From assembly GCA_902363445.1 (NCBI GenBank), contig CABJAB010000005.1, forward strand, positions 186,001-250,000: 64,000 nucleotides of DNA. Direction: 5' to 3'. How positions within the stretch are numbered: the stretch's first letter is position 1; each line of letters begins with the position of its first letter. A model generated the notes under the pieces. That model was given only the letters and a program-made list of their open reading frames with translations, made no database searches and was not told where the DNA came from. Below, one piece after another: positions 40,165 to 48,699 of the stretch. This DNA is from Lachnospiraceae bacterium. GTDB lineage: Bacteria > Bacillota > Clostridia > Lachnospirales > Lachnospiraceae. The position numbers and the translations under genes are program-made.

Positions 40165-41136
40165 ATGAGAAGAAGAATTTCACTGGAACCAGAGGCGGTG
40201 GCGGTAAGCAATGCGAATTCCGTGCCGCCCCTTATTTTTCAGCTTCCCCCCTGCGAGGGACGGGAGGCACTGGAAAAAGCACAGGATGCGCCGGTATGTA
40301 TGTATCCGGCATGTATACAGAAAACAATGGTGAATACCGGAGAATGGGGGAAAGTACGGGTCTTTGTGGTCAGGCCGGAACGGATTTCCTGCCCGGCAAA
40401 CGTGATATTTTACATTCATGGAGCAGGATGGGTATTCGGAAGCTTTCATACCCATGAGAAGCTGGTCAGGGAACTTGCCGCAAGGACGGGTTCTGTCCTG
40501 GTGTTCCCGGAGTATTCCCGGGCGCCGGAAGTACGTTATCCGGTGGCTATCGAACAGTGCTATCACATACTCTGTATGCTGCCTGGTCTGCTCAGACAGA
40601 TGGGAATAGAGATGAATCCGGCCGCGCTGACAGTAGCGGGGGACAGCGTTGGAGGAAATATGGCCATTGCCATGACCCTGATGGCAAAATACCGGGGAGG
40701 CCCCTGTATCCATAAACAGCTTTTATATTATCCGGTGACAAATGCATGCTTTGATACTTGCACCTATCGGCAATTTGCGGTGGACTACTATCTTTACAGG
40801 GCCGGGATGATGTGGTTCTGGAATCAATATACAGTGTCAGAATGTGACAGGAACCAGATTACTGCGTCTCCGCTGCGGGCGGGAAGAGAACAGCTGGAAG
40901 GCCTGCCTGCCGCCATGATAATCAATGGAGAGGCGGACGTTCTGAGAGACGAGGGAGAGGCTTACGCGAGAAAGCTTAGAGAAGCGGGGGTAGAAGTGAC
41001 TGCTGTGCGGTTTCAGGCAATCATCCATGATTTTGTGATGCTGAATGCGCTGGATCAGACGAGGGCCTGCCGCGCCGCCATGGATGTCTCTGTGGAATGG
41101 CTGAACAGGGAAGGCTGCTCTGCGCCTTGCTGCTGA
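40165..41136 (+). CDS. HSL-family alpha/beta hydrolase (esterase)
   Basis: 323 residues. The oxyanion-hole motif of the hormone-sensitive-lipase family appears as FYIHGAGWVFGSFHTHEKL near residue 88, one residue different from the usual H-G-G-G. Then come VFPEYSRAPEVRYPVAIEQC near 118 and the nucleophile elbow VAGDSVGGNMAIAM near 160. The acid and His lie in INGEADVLRDEGEAY near 255 and FQAIIHDFVMLN near 288. It probably hydrolyses acyl or acetyl esters in the cytoplasm. GGGAGGATCAGGAAC provides a ribosome binding site. Confidence 0.87.
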   Translation: MRRRISLEPEAVAVSNANSVPPLIFQLPPCEGREALEKAQDAPVCMYPACIQKTMVNTGEWGKVRVFVVRPERISCPANVIFYIHGAGWVFGSFHTHEKLVRELAARTGSVLVFPEYSRAPEVRYPVAIEQCYHILCMLPGLLRQMGIEMNPAALTVAGDSVGGNMAIAMTLMAKYRGGPCIHKQLLYYPVTNACFDTCTYRQFAVDYYLYRAGMMWFWNQYTVSECDRNQITASPLRAGREQLEGLPAAMIINGEADVLRDEGEAYARKLREAGVEVTAVRFQAIIHDFVMLNALDQTRACRAAMDVSVEWLNREGCSAPCC

Positions 41137-41207
41137 TTGACTATTTTTGGTGGTTTTTTTACTCTTGTGATGGCATGTATGACAAACGGTATTTATATGA
41201 ATCCTAA

Positions 41208-41252
41208 GTATATACCTTGCCACACGGAGTGCGGGTATTAAGGGTTCGCCGA
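41208..41252 (-). repeat. solo end module of the modular repeat
   Basis: TATACCTTGCCACACGGAGT continuing to ATTAAGGGTTCGCC: a diverged, isolated copy of the end module in reverse orientation. The rest of 41137-41383 shows nothing else I can name. Confidence 0.55.
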
Positions 41253-41383
41253 TGGACAATGAACAAGAGTTTGACGCCGTCATAGGATATCCGGTCGAAA
41301 ATCGGCAGACAGCCGGGGGATATTGTACACGTCGTACTTACAGAACGCCGTTGATTTCTTCGTTTTTTTATTGAAAGGAATTC

Positions 41384-41412
41384 TTGACAATACAATAACA
41401 ATATGATATGGT
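41384..41412 (+). promoter_or_regulatory. promoter of the riboswitch-hydrogenase operon
   Basis: TTGACA (41384-41389), 17 bases, TATGGT (41407-41412). Transcription would start just before the ZTP aptamer. Confidence 0.7.
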
Positions 41413-41424
41413 AAGAAAAAGACA

Positions 41425-41503
41425 AGAGATTTTCATCGCTGGCGGAATCAGTGGAAGAACCACAGGGTGATGAAAGTTTAGGAATTGGCCGACCGTCTGG
41501 GCA
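41425..41503 (+). promoter_or_regulatory. ZTP (pfl) riboswitch
   Basis: The diagnostic sequences are in order. P1 is TTTCATC (41431-41437) pairing with GATGAAA (41469-41475), enclosing GCTGGCGGAATC and a GTGG/CCAC hairpin, then CAGGG. A linker leads to GGCCGACCGTCTGGGCA (to 41503), whose CCGTCTGGGCA is the hallmark of the class. ZTP riboswitches sense the AICAR-derived nucleotides ZMP/ZTP, which rise when 10-formyl-tetrahydrofolate is low. Here the last GG of the aptamer begins the left arm of a terminator, so ligand binding should prevent termination and turn the downstream genes on. Confidence 0.9.
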
Positions 41504-41537
41504 ACATTTGTTGATGAAACGAATGTTGCCTTTTTTT
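41500..41537 (+). terminator. expression-platform terminator of the ZTP riboswitch
   Basis: GGCAACATT (41500-41508) pairs with AATGTTGCC (41522-41530), followed by seven T. The left arm shares bases with the conserved CTGGGCA of the aptamer. Confidence 0.88.
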
Positions 41538-41649
41538 ATACTCTGCATTTCAGGGGAGAAGCTTTTCTAGAGGCAGAGTTACATAAAATGTTTTCTTTCG
41601 TGGGGGAAACAAGCGGTAAGTAAACAAGCAAGAGAAGGAGGAGGTATTG

Positions 41650-43488
41650 ATGAGCAGATTAAGTATCATCACTCAAAACAAGGCTCAGACCACAGTAGAG
41701 GAGCTCTACAAGGATCTGGAGCGGCGTATCAGCGCGAGTCCGCCAGGACTATGTCCCGTTGATCTGGCATCATCTTTCTTGAAGATGTGCCACGCTCAGT
41801 CATGTGGGAAATGCGTTCCCTGCCGTGTGGGCCTGGGACAGCTGCAGAAGCTGATGGAGGACGTACTGAACGGAGAAGCGACTCTGGGGACGATCGACCT
41901 GATTGAGAAAACAGCGAAGAATATTTTTTATTCCGCAGACTGCGCCATTGGGTATGAGGCTGCGAAAATGGTATTAAAGGGAATCAAAGGATTCCGGGAT
42001 GATTTTGAAGAGCACGTTCTGAGAGGCCGCTGCAAGTTTGAGCTGAACCAGCCTGTGCCCTGTGTATCACAATGTCCCGCGGGGGTGGACATTCCCGGTT
42101 ATATCGCTCTGGTGGCAGAAGGCCGTTACGGCGATGCGATCCGCCTGATCCGGAAAGACAATCCGATGCCTTCCGTATGCGGTCTTATCTGCGAGCATCC
42201 CTGCGAAGTGCGCTGCCGCAGGACGATGATCGACGATCCTGTAAATATCCGCGGACTGAAGAGATTTGCCGTAGACCATGCGGGCGACGTGCCGCTTCCC
42301 GTACCCGCGGTGCCTACAGGGAAAAAAGTGGCTGTCATCGGCGGGGGTCCCGGCGGTATCAGCGCGGCTTATTATCTGACTTTGATGGGCCATGATGTGA
42401 CGATCCTGGAACAGAGGAAGAAGCTGGGCGGTATGCTCCGCTACGGGATTCCCAATTACCGGCTGCCCAGAGAGGTTCTTGACAGAGAAATCGAGCACCT
42501 GCTCAGCATCGGAGTTAAAGTAGAGACTGGAGTGTCCGTGGGTGAGAATCCCAGCATAACGGATCTGAAAAACGAATATGATGCGGTTTATATCGCGATC
42601 GGCGCACACATTGACAGAAAGATCGGCATTGAAGGCGAAGATGCCAACGGCGTGGTTTCCGCCGTGGAACTGCTCCGTGGGATCGGCGACGGCGAGATGC
42701 CTGACTTTGGCGGGAAGGACATCGTTGTCATCGGCGGCGGAAACGTAGCCATGGACGTGGCGCGTTCCGCGATCCGTCTGGGTGCGAAGCGTCTGCGTAT
42801 TGCATATAGGCGCAGAGCCGTGGACATGACGGCCATGCCGGAAGAGGTTGCAGGAGCGGTGGAGGAAGGATGCGAGCTTCTCGATCTTCACGCTCCTCTG
42901 CGGGTGGAAAAGGATGCGGACGGAAATGTGGCGGCCCTTTGGGTGAAGCCTCAAATCATCGGACCGGTCAAGAATGGAAGACCTGTGCCTGTGAATTCTT
43001 CTGAAGAGGATGTCCGTCTCTCCTGTGATATGGTGATCGTGGCCATCGGACAGGGCATTGAGTCCAAGGCTTTTGAGAAACAAGGCATTCCTGTAAAACG
43101 CGGAGTCATCGAAGCGCTTAACTGGAGCGGTGTGAATGCAAAGGACATTACCGGCGTGTTTGCCGGCGGCGACTGTGTGACAGGACCTGCTACCGTGATC
43201 CGCGCCATTGCGGCCGGAAAGGTTGCCGCTGCGAATATTGATGAGTATCTTGGCTTCAAGCATACGATTTCCGTGGATGTGCAGATTCCCAAGGTCCGTC
43301 TGGATGACAGAAAGAGCTGTGCCCGTGCGAACATGAAAGAGCGTCAGCCTTCCGACAGAGCGAAGGATTTCGATCTGATCGAATGCGGCATGACCTGCGA
43401 AGAAGCGAGCCAGGAAGCGAGACGGTGCCTGCGGTGTGACCACTTTGGCTTCGGTATCCTGAAAGGAGGCAGAGTAGAAAAATGGTAA
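41650..43488 (+). CDS. hydrogenase-associated NAD(P)H oxidoreductase (NuoF-like cluster + GltD-like)
   Basis: 612 residues in three parts. Residues about 45-110 resemble the 4Fe-4S end of NuoF/HydB (CGKCVPCRVG, later SADCAIGYEA). Residues about 135-195 have the GltD-type cysteines (CVSQCPAGVDIPGYI, CGLICEHPCEVRCRR). The rest is a GltD-like flavoprotein with an FAD site VAVIGGGPGGISAAYYL near 230, an NAD(P) site IVVIGGGNVAMDVARSA near 358 and GVFAGGDCVTGPAT near 500. It should pass electrons between NAD(P)H and the hydrogenase encoded next, whose start it overlaps. This pairing corresponds to the glutamate-synthase-linked class of group A [FeFe] hydrogenases. The ATG at 41650 follows AAGGAGGAGG. 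Confidence 0.88.
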   Translation: MSRLSIITQNKAQTTVEELYKDLERRISASPPGLCPVDLASSFLKMCHAQSCGKCVPCRVGLGQLQKLMEDVLNGEATLGTIDLIEKTAKNIFYSADCAIGYEAAKMVLKGIKGFRDDFEEHVLRGRCKFELNQPVPCVSQCPAGVDIPGYIALVAEGRYGDAIRLIRKDNPMPSVCGLICEHPCEVRCRRTMIDDPVNIRGLKRFAVDHAGDVPLPVPAVPTGKKVAVIGGGPGGISAAYYLTLMGHDVTILEQRKKLGGMLRYGIPNYRLPREVLDREIEHLLSIGVKVETGVSVGENPSITDLKNEYDAVYIAIGAHIDRKIGIEGEDANGVVSAVELLRGIGDGEMPDFGGKDIVVIGGGNVAMDVARSAIRLGAKRLRIAYRRRAVDMTAMPEEVAGAVEEGCELLDLHAPLRVEKDADGNVAALWVKPQIIGPVKNGRPVPVNSSEEDVRLSCDMVIVAIGQGIESKAFEKQGIPVKRGVIEALNWSGVNAKDITGVFAGGDCVTGPATVIRAIAAGKVAAANIDEYLGFKHTISVDVQIPKVRLDDRKSCARANMKERQPSDRAKDFDLIECGMTCEEASQEARRCLRCDHFGFGILKGGRVEKW

Positions 43489-45224
43489 ATCTCACAATTA
43501 ATGGTAAACAGATCAGAGTGAAGGAAGGAACCACGATTCTGGACGCTGCCGCTTCCGCAGGGATTTTTATTCCGACTCTTTGTTATCTGAAGGATATCAA
43601 TGAGATAGGCGCCTGCCGTGTCTGTGTTGTAGAAGTGGAAGGCTGTGCTAAACTGGTGACGGCCTGCAACAATAAAGTGTGGGAGGGTATGGATATCCGT
43701 ACCAACAGCCCCAAGGTAAGAGAGAGCAGAAGAAATAATGTAGAATTGATTCTGTCTCAGCATGACTGCCAGTGCGCTACCTGCGTGAGAAGCGGGAACT
43801 GCAGTCTTCAGACGATAGCCAACGATCTGGGCATTTTGGAGCTTCCTTTTGAGAAAAAGCTGCCGAAGTCCAACTGGCCGATGGATTTCCCCTTGATCCG
43901 GGATGCCCAAAAGTGCATCAAGTGCATGCGTTGTGTTCAGGTCTGTGACAAGATCCAGGGGCTGAATATCTGGGATGTGGCGGGAACTGGTTCCAGAACC
44001 ACCGTTGATGTATCCAGAAACAGAAAGATCCAGGAATCTGACTGTGCGCTCTGCGGCCAGTGTATCACTCACTGCCCTGTTGGAGCCCTGAGAGAGCGCG
44101 ACGATGTCCAGAAGGTTTTAGACGCGCTGGCAGATCCGGAGAAGATTACAGTAGTGCAGGTGGCGCCCGCCGTACGTGCGGCATGGGGAGAGGCATTCGG
44201 CCTTCCCAGGAAGTTTGCCACCGTGAAACGTCTGGTATCAGCCCTTCGTCAGATTGGCTTTAATTACATATTTGACACCAATTTCAGCGCTGACCTGACT
44301 ATCATGGAAGAGGGAAGCGAGTTCCTGGAAAAGGTGAAGAATAAGGAGAATGAGACGTTCCCGATGTTCACATCATGCTGTCCCGGGTGGGTACGTTTTA
44401 TGAAATCCCAGTATCCCGGCATGGTGGACCAGTTGTCCAGCGCGAAATCTCCTCAGCAGATGTTCGGAGCCGTTGCAAAGTCCTACTACGCGAAGCTGCT
44501 GGATGTGGATCCCTCCAGGATCTACAGTATCTCGATCATGCCCTGTGTAGCGAAAAAGCATGAATGTGCGATACCGGTCATGAATGACGCGGGTGCAGGC
44601 CCGGATGTGGACGTGGTCCTGACTACCAGAGAAGTAGACCGTCTGATTCGCGCGGAGCACATTATTCCCGCTGATCTGGAAGAAGAAGAGTTCGATACGC
44701 CTTTGGGCACCGGCTCAGGCGCCGGGGTTATTTTCGGAGCTACCGGCGGCGTTATGGAAGCGGCCCTTCGAAGCGCATATTATCTGGTGACAGGAAGAAA
44801 CCCTGATCCGGATTCCTTCAGCAAGGTGCGCGGTATGGACGGCTGGAAAGAGGCTGAGTTCAACCTGGCGGGCCAGAATTTGAAGGTGGCCGTTGCCAGC
44901 GGACTTTCCAATACCAGAAAACTGATGGAGGCCATCCGGAAGGGTGAAGTCCAGTATCACTTTGTGGAGATCATGGCATGTCCAGGCGGCTGCGCAGGCG
45001 GCGGCGGGCAGCCGATAAAAGATGGAGAAGAACAGGCGGAAGCCAGGTGTGAGGTTCTCTATGGACTGGACAAGGTGAACAACCTGAGGTTCTCCCATGA
45101 GAATCCTTCTGTCCAGAAATGTTACCAGGATTATCTGGAGGCGCCGCTGTCTCATTTATCTCATAAGCTTCTGCATACGGACCATCATGCGTGGCTGATG
45201 CCGGAAGAAGAGACGGAAGAGTGA
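43482..45224 (+). CDS. hydA: [FeFe] hydrogenase, group A (M3-type)
   Basis: 580 residues. N-terminal [2Fe-2S] domain (GACRVCVVEVEGC near residue 44). A His/Cys cluster follows (HDCQCATCVRSGNC near 95), then two [4Fe-4S] ferredoxin motifs (CIKCMRCVQVC near 145, CALCGQCITHCP near 187). The H-cluster motifs are complete: TSCCPGWV near 295, MPCVAKKHECA near 352, and MACPGGCAGGGGQP near 497. All H-cluster cysteines are present, so the enzyme should make or use H2. It overlaps the flavoprotein gene by seven bases and is on the same ZTP-controlled transcript. The maturases HydE/F/G are not in the window. Confidence 0.95.
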   Translation: MVNLTINGKQIRVKEGTTILDAAASAGIFIPTLCYLKDINEIGACRVCVVEVEGCAKLVTACNNKVWEGMDIRTNSPKVRESRRNNVELILSQHDCQCATCVRSGNCSLQTIANDLGILELPFEKKLPKSNWPMDFPLIRDAQKCIKCMRCVQVCDKIQGLNIWDVAGTGSRTTVDVSRNRKIQESDCALCGQCITHCPVGALRERDDVQKVLDALADPEKITVVQVAPAVRAAWGEAFGLPRKFATVKRLVSALRQIGFNYIFDTNFSADLTIMEEGSEFLEKVKNKENETFPMFTSCCPGWVRFMKSQYPGMVDQLSSAKSPQQMFGAVAKSYYAKLLDVDPSRIYSISIMPCVAKKHECAIPVMNDAGAGPDVDVVLTTREVDRLIRAEHIIPADLEEEEFDTPLGTGSGAGVIFGATGGVMEAALRSAYYLVTGRNPDPDSFSKVRGMDGWKEAEFNLAGQNLKVAVASGLSNTRKLMEAIRKGEVQYHFVEIMACPGGCAGGGGQPIKDGEEQAEARCEVLYGLDKVNNLRFSHENPSVQKCYQDYLEAPLSHLSHKLLHTDHHAWLMPEEETEE

Positions 45225-45288
45225 TCAAAAGCCGTCTGAACAACTAAATTGCTACCCATTATTATACCTTCTATATAGGAACAGGGCG

Positions 45289-45318
45289 TCCGTGTAATGC
45301 GGCGCCCTGTTCAAATTT
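45289..45318 (+). terminator. hairpin terminator after hydA
   Basis: GAACAGGGCG (45289-45298) pairs with CGCCCTGTTC (45303-45312) around a very short loop region, then AAATTTT. The T-run is weak. Confidence 0.6.
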
Positions 45319-45321
45319 TGC

Positions 45322-45350
45322 TTGACAATTTAAAAACAAATGGATAAAAT
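45322..45350 (+). promoter_or_regulatory. promoter of the MATE leader
   Basis: TTGACA (45322-45327), 17 bases, TAAAAT (45345-45350). Confidence 0.75.
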
Positions 45351-45371
45351 GATAAAGAATCGAGTGGCTGC

Positions 45372-45410
45372 AATGCGTAAATCCGGATGTCGGATCTGCG
45401 CATTTTTTTT
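45372..45410 (+). terminator. leader terminator upstream of the MATE gene
   Basis: ATGCG (45373-45377) with CGCAT (45399-45403), and inside it ATCCG (45381-45385) with CGGAT (45391-45395), then eight T. It lies about 15-20 bases after the expected transcription start and about 130 bases before the gene. It is therefore an attenuator or the end of a very short RNA. Confidence 0.65.
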
Positions 45411-45538
45411 GTGCAATGAAGAGTCCTTTCGATTTTCCGTTGTACAAGAAGAAGTACGCACAATTTATGGATTCGGGTTGTGGCAGCTTCCCCCAAAAGA
45501 CTCCAGAGACGACTGAATATGAGGAGGAAATCGAGACA

Positions 45539-46921
45539 ATGGAAAAAGAGATTACTATGAACCGGATGGGGACAGCGCCCGTCAAGAAGCTGATGCTGAC
45601 CATGGGGATTCCCATGATTTTATCCATGGCGCTGCAGGCTTTGTACAATATTGTGGACAGTTTTTTTGTGAGCAGCATAAAAGATACACCTGCCGTGGCA
45701 CATTTGGGGGATTATGCAGTGAATGCCCTGACCCTGGCCTTCCCGGTCCAGATGCTGATGGTTGCAATCGGCATTGGCACCGGGGTCGGAGTAAACGCGC
45801 TGCTGTCAAAGAGCCTTGGCCAGGGCGACAGGGAGAAAGGAAGCTGGATTTCAGGCAATGCCGTCTTTTTGGGACTATGCACTTATATTGTATTTTTACT
45901 GTTCGGAATTTTTGGCGTAAATGCTTACATGGTTTCCCAGACAAAGGATCCTGTTGTCCTTCAAATGGGAAAGGCATATCTGGGAATCTGTTCAATACTT
46001 TCCTTTGGAAGCATTCTGTTCATGATCTACGAGAAGCTTTTGCAGGCCACGGGCCGGACTATGCTGTCGACCGTCGCCCAGGTGGCCGGGGCTGTGACCA
46101 ACATTATCCTGGACCCGATATTGATCTTCGGATATCTGGGATTTCCGGAAATGGGAATTGAAGGCGCGGCATATGCGACTGTTATTGGACAGGTGATTTC
46201 TCTTGTTCTGGGAATCCTGTTTCACATGATATGCAACAGAAGGGATATCAATACAGGCTTTCAATATCTGCGCCCGAGGAAAAAGATCATTATGGAAGTC
46301 TATACCATTGGAATCCCGGCCATTATCATGCAGGCCCTGATGTCATTCATGACCTATGGTGTGAATATCATATTTGGAGCGGTTTCTACAGCGGCAGTAA
46401 CGGCATATGGGATTTATTATAAGATCCAGCAATTTGTTTTTTTTGCGGCTTTCGGCATGAATAACGCCATGATCCCAATCATCGGGTTCAATTACGGGAA
46501 ACGGGACAAAAAGAGGATCCAGGAAGGGATTCGGTACGGAATGCTTTATACGCTGATCATCATGCTGGCGGGAGCCATATTGCTGCAGGTATTTGCAGGA
46601 CAGCTGATCGGTATTTTTTCCCTGTCTGATGAAACGAGGGCGCTTTGTATCCGGGCAGTGCGCGTCATTACATTTGGCTATTTGTTTGCCGGCGCCAATA
46701 TCGCCTATCAGGGTATTTTTCAGGCGCTGGGGTATGGGATGTGTTCCTTATTGGTGTCTATGGTACGGCTGATCATAGTGGCGCTTCCGCTTGCATGGAT
46801 TTTTACCTGTTTTCCCAACGCGGAGATGCTGATCTGGACTGCTTTTCCCATAGCGGAGGGCGCGGCGTTGATTCTTGCGGCAGCGCTGATGAGACAGGTC
46901 GCAAAAAAGAGGCTTGCTTAG
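45539..46921 (+). CDS. MATE-family efflux transporter
   Basis: 460 residues with twelve membrane segments in two homologous halves. Typical parts are MGTAPVKKLMLTMGIPMILS at the N-terminus, LYNIVDSFFVS near residue 40, GDYAVNALTLAFPVQMLMVA near 62, GVGVNALLSKSLGQGDREKG near 86, and the second-half counterpart NNAMIPIIGFNYGKRDKKRI near 315. MATE pumps export cationic drugs or metabolites in exchange for Na+ or H+. The substrate is unknown. GAGGAGG lies nine bases before the ATG. The open frame extends 41 codons further upstream without a good ribosome binding site. Confidence 0.92.
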   Translation: MEKEITMNRMGTAPVKKLMLTMGIPMILSMALQALYNIVDSFFVSSIKDTPAVAHLGDYAVNALTLAFPVQMLMVAIGIGTGVGVNALLSKSLGQGDREKGSWISGNAVFLGLCTYIVFLLFGIFGVNAYMVSQTKDPVVLQMGKAYLGICSILSFGSILFMIYEKLLQATGRTMLSTVAQVAGAVTNIILDPILIFGYLGFPEMGIEGAAYATVIGQVISLVLGILFHMICNRRDINTGFQYLRPRKKIIMEVYTIGIPAIIMQALMSFMTYGVNIIFGAVSTAAVTAYGIYYKIQQFVFFAAFGMNNAMIPIIGFNYGKRDKKRIQEGIRYGMLYTLIIMLAGAILLQVFAGQLIGIFSLSDETRALCIRAVRVITFGYLFAGANIAYQGIFQALGYGMCSLLVSMVRLIIVALPLAWIFTCFPNAEMLIWTAFPIAEGAALILAAALMRQVAKKRLA

Positions 46922-46992
46922 ACTGCCGGCGCTTCTATTCCGGTTCTGAACAAAAAATAGTATAATGGATTAAGAAAAGGGAGGCAGATAAT

Positions 46993-47586
46993 ATGGCGAA
47001 AAGGATTATAACAATCAGCAGAGAATTTGGCAGCGGCGGGAGGACGATCGGAAGGCAGACAGCGGAGCGGCTTGGGATTTCCTTTTACGACAAAGAGCTG
47101 ATTGAAAAGGTGGCGAAGGAATCCGGGCTTTCGGAGCAGTTTGTGGCGGAGCAGGGGGAAGATTCACCGACTAAGAACCGCTTTGCCTATTCCTTTTTAG
47201 GCAGAGAGAGCAACGGCATGTCGGTAAATGATTATCTCTGGTCGGCCCAGAGAAAGATTATCCTGGAGCTTGCGGAAAAAGAATCCTGCGTGATAGTGGG
47301 ACGTTGTGCGGACTATATTCTGAGGAACCGGGAGGACTGCCTGCACGCCTTTATTTGTGCGGATGTGAAAAGGAAAGCGGATCGGATCGTGAAGCTGTAC
47401 GGAGAGACTGAAAAGAAGCCTGAGAAAAGGCTTGCAGAAAAGGATAAAAAACGCCGCCTGAACTATGAATATTACACGGAACGAAAATGGGGGATGGCGC
47501 AGAATTATCATATTTCCCTGGACAGCGGAGCCATCGGCCTTGAAAAGTGCGTGGATATTCTGGCGGATCTGGCCAGAATGGATTAA
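46993..47586 (+). CDS. cytidylate kinase-like protein
   Basis: 197 residues. The N-terminus has ISREFGSGGRTIGRQTAERL (a P-loop variant) followed by LGISFYDKELIEKVAKESGL, as in the cytidylate kinase-like family common in clostridia. CVIVGRCADYILRN (near residue 97) and DKKRRLNYEYYTERKWGMAQ (near 158, lid-like) follow. It is shorter than true Cmk (about 220 residues) and is probably a kinase of unknown substrate. GGGAGG lies upstream and a TATAAT lies near 46962. Confidence 0.82.
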   Translation: MAKRIITISREFGSGGRTIGRQTAERLGISFYDKELIEKVAKESGLSEQFVAEQGEDSPTKNRFAYSFLGRESNGMSVNDYLWSAQRKIILELAEKESCVIVGRCADYILRNREDCLHAFICADVKRKADRIVKLYGETEKKPEKRLAEKDKKRRLNYEYYTERKWGMAQNYHISLDSGAIGLEKCVDILADLARMD

Positions 47587-47651
47587 TGCGTTTGACCGTA
47601 TCCAGATTTACAAACCGGATATGAACGAAACAGAATATGAAATGGGTATTG

Positions 47652-47680
47652 TTGTATTTGGAGTCTGATTCCAGTATAAT
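47652..47680 (+). promoter_or_regulatory. promoter of the radical SAM gene
   Basis: TTGTAT (47652-47657), 17 bases, TATAAT (47675-47680), 50 bases before the ATG. Confidence 0.65.
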
Positions 47681-47730
47681 GTAGAATAATGATATCTTTT
47701 GGCTGTTAAAAGGGAAAAGAGGGAATCGGG

Positions 47731-48621
47731 ATGGAAATCTGCAGGCTGTGCCCGAGAGAGTGCGGCGTAGACCGTAAATCTGGTCAGACAGGCCACTGTG
47801 GTGTCACAGGCGGCGGAATTTATGCGGCGCGGGCTGCTCTTCATATATGGGAGGAACCTTGTATTTCCGGTAAAAATGGATCGGGCACCGTATTTTTCAG
47901 CGGCTGTAACCTTCGGTGCGTTTACTGCCAGAATTACCAGATCGCCCGCGCTGAAACGGGAAAACAGATTTCAGTGGAAAGGCTGGCGGAGATATTCCTG
48001 GAGCTTCAGGAGAAAGGCGCGGCCAATATAAACCTGGTGACGCCGACTCATTACACACCGGAGATCATAGCCGCGATAGAGAAGGCCAGAACAGGCGGAT
48101 TATCCCTGCCTATCGTATATAACTGCGGCGGCTATGAAAGGACGGACACGCTGAAAACCCTGGAGGGCATTGTGGATGTCTATCTGACGGATTTTAAATA
48201 TATGGAGAAAGAGACGGCGCGGCGGTATTCCGGGGCGGAGGATTATCCGGAAACGGCGCAGGCCGCACTGAAAGAGATGGTGCGCCAGCAGGGCCAGGCG
48301 GCGTTCGGCCTGGACGGAAATATGAAAAAAGGCGTGATCGTCCGCCATCTGCTCCTTCCGGGACATTTGAAAAATGCGAAAGCAGTGGTGAGCTATGTAT
48401 ATGAGACTTACGGAAACCGGGTCTATCTGAGCCTGATGAATCAATATACACCGCTGCCGCAGGTGAATGAGTGGCCGGAATTAAACCGGCGCGTCACCAA
48501 ACGGGAATATGACAGACTGGTGGACTATGCCATTTCCATTGGAGTCGAAAATGGATTTATTCAAGAAGGCGAGGCGGCCGGAGAGAGCTTTATCCCTGCG
48601 TTTGATCATGAGGGGATATAG
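47731..48621 (+). CDS. radical SAM protein (PflA-like, COG1313 type)
   Basis: 296 residues. The 4Fe-4S/SAM motif C-x3-C-x2-C is in FFSGCNLRCVYCQNYQIAR near residue 60. The N-terminus has extra cysteines (CRLCPRECGVDRKSGQTGHC), typical of this subgroup. PTHYTPEII near 108 and YNCGGYE near 130 are conserved positions of the SAM-binding barrel. Members resemble pyruvate formate-lyase activating enzymes, but most have no known substrate. It is a single gene with its own promoter. The next gene is 78 bases downstream. Confidence 0.88.
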   Translation: MEICRLCPRECGVDRKSGQTGHCGVTGGGIYAARAALHIWEEPCISGKNGSGTVFFSGCNLRCVYCQNYQIARAETGKQISVERLAEIFLELQEKGAANINLVTPTHYTPEIIAAIEKARTGGLSLPIVYNCGGYERTDTLKTLEGIVDVYLTDFKYMEKETARRYSGAEDYPETAQAALKEMVRQQGQAAFGLDGNMKKGVIVRHLLLPGHLKNAKAVVSYVYETYGNRVYLSLMNQYTPLPQVNEWPELNRRVTKREYDRLVDYAISIGVENGFIQEGEAAGESFIPAFDHEGI

Positions 48622-48699
48622 AGAGGATATAGAGGGGATATAAAGGAAAACAGGCTTGGACAGCGAGGATAAAATACAGCCGGACGGCGGGAGGAAAAT

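Noticed and set aside
42067..43443. A 458-codon minus-strand frame opposite the hydrogenase-associated oxidoreductase
   Set aside because: It is a mirror of a strongly conserved + strand gene (GC-biased third positions leave the antisense open) and shows no protein family features.
45357..45538. Guanidine (ykkC-type) riboswitch ahead of the MATE gene
   Set aside because: None of the conserved ykkC, mini-ykkC or ykkC-III motifs is visible and the leader before the terminator is too short.
45416..45538. A 41-residue extension of the MATE protein
   Set aside because: Hydrophilic, no ribosome binding site at its ATG, and a strong one directly before the ATG at 45539.
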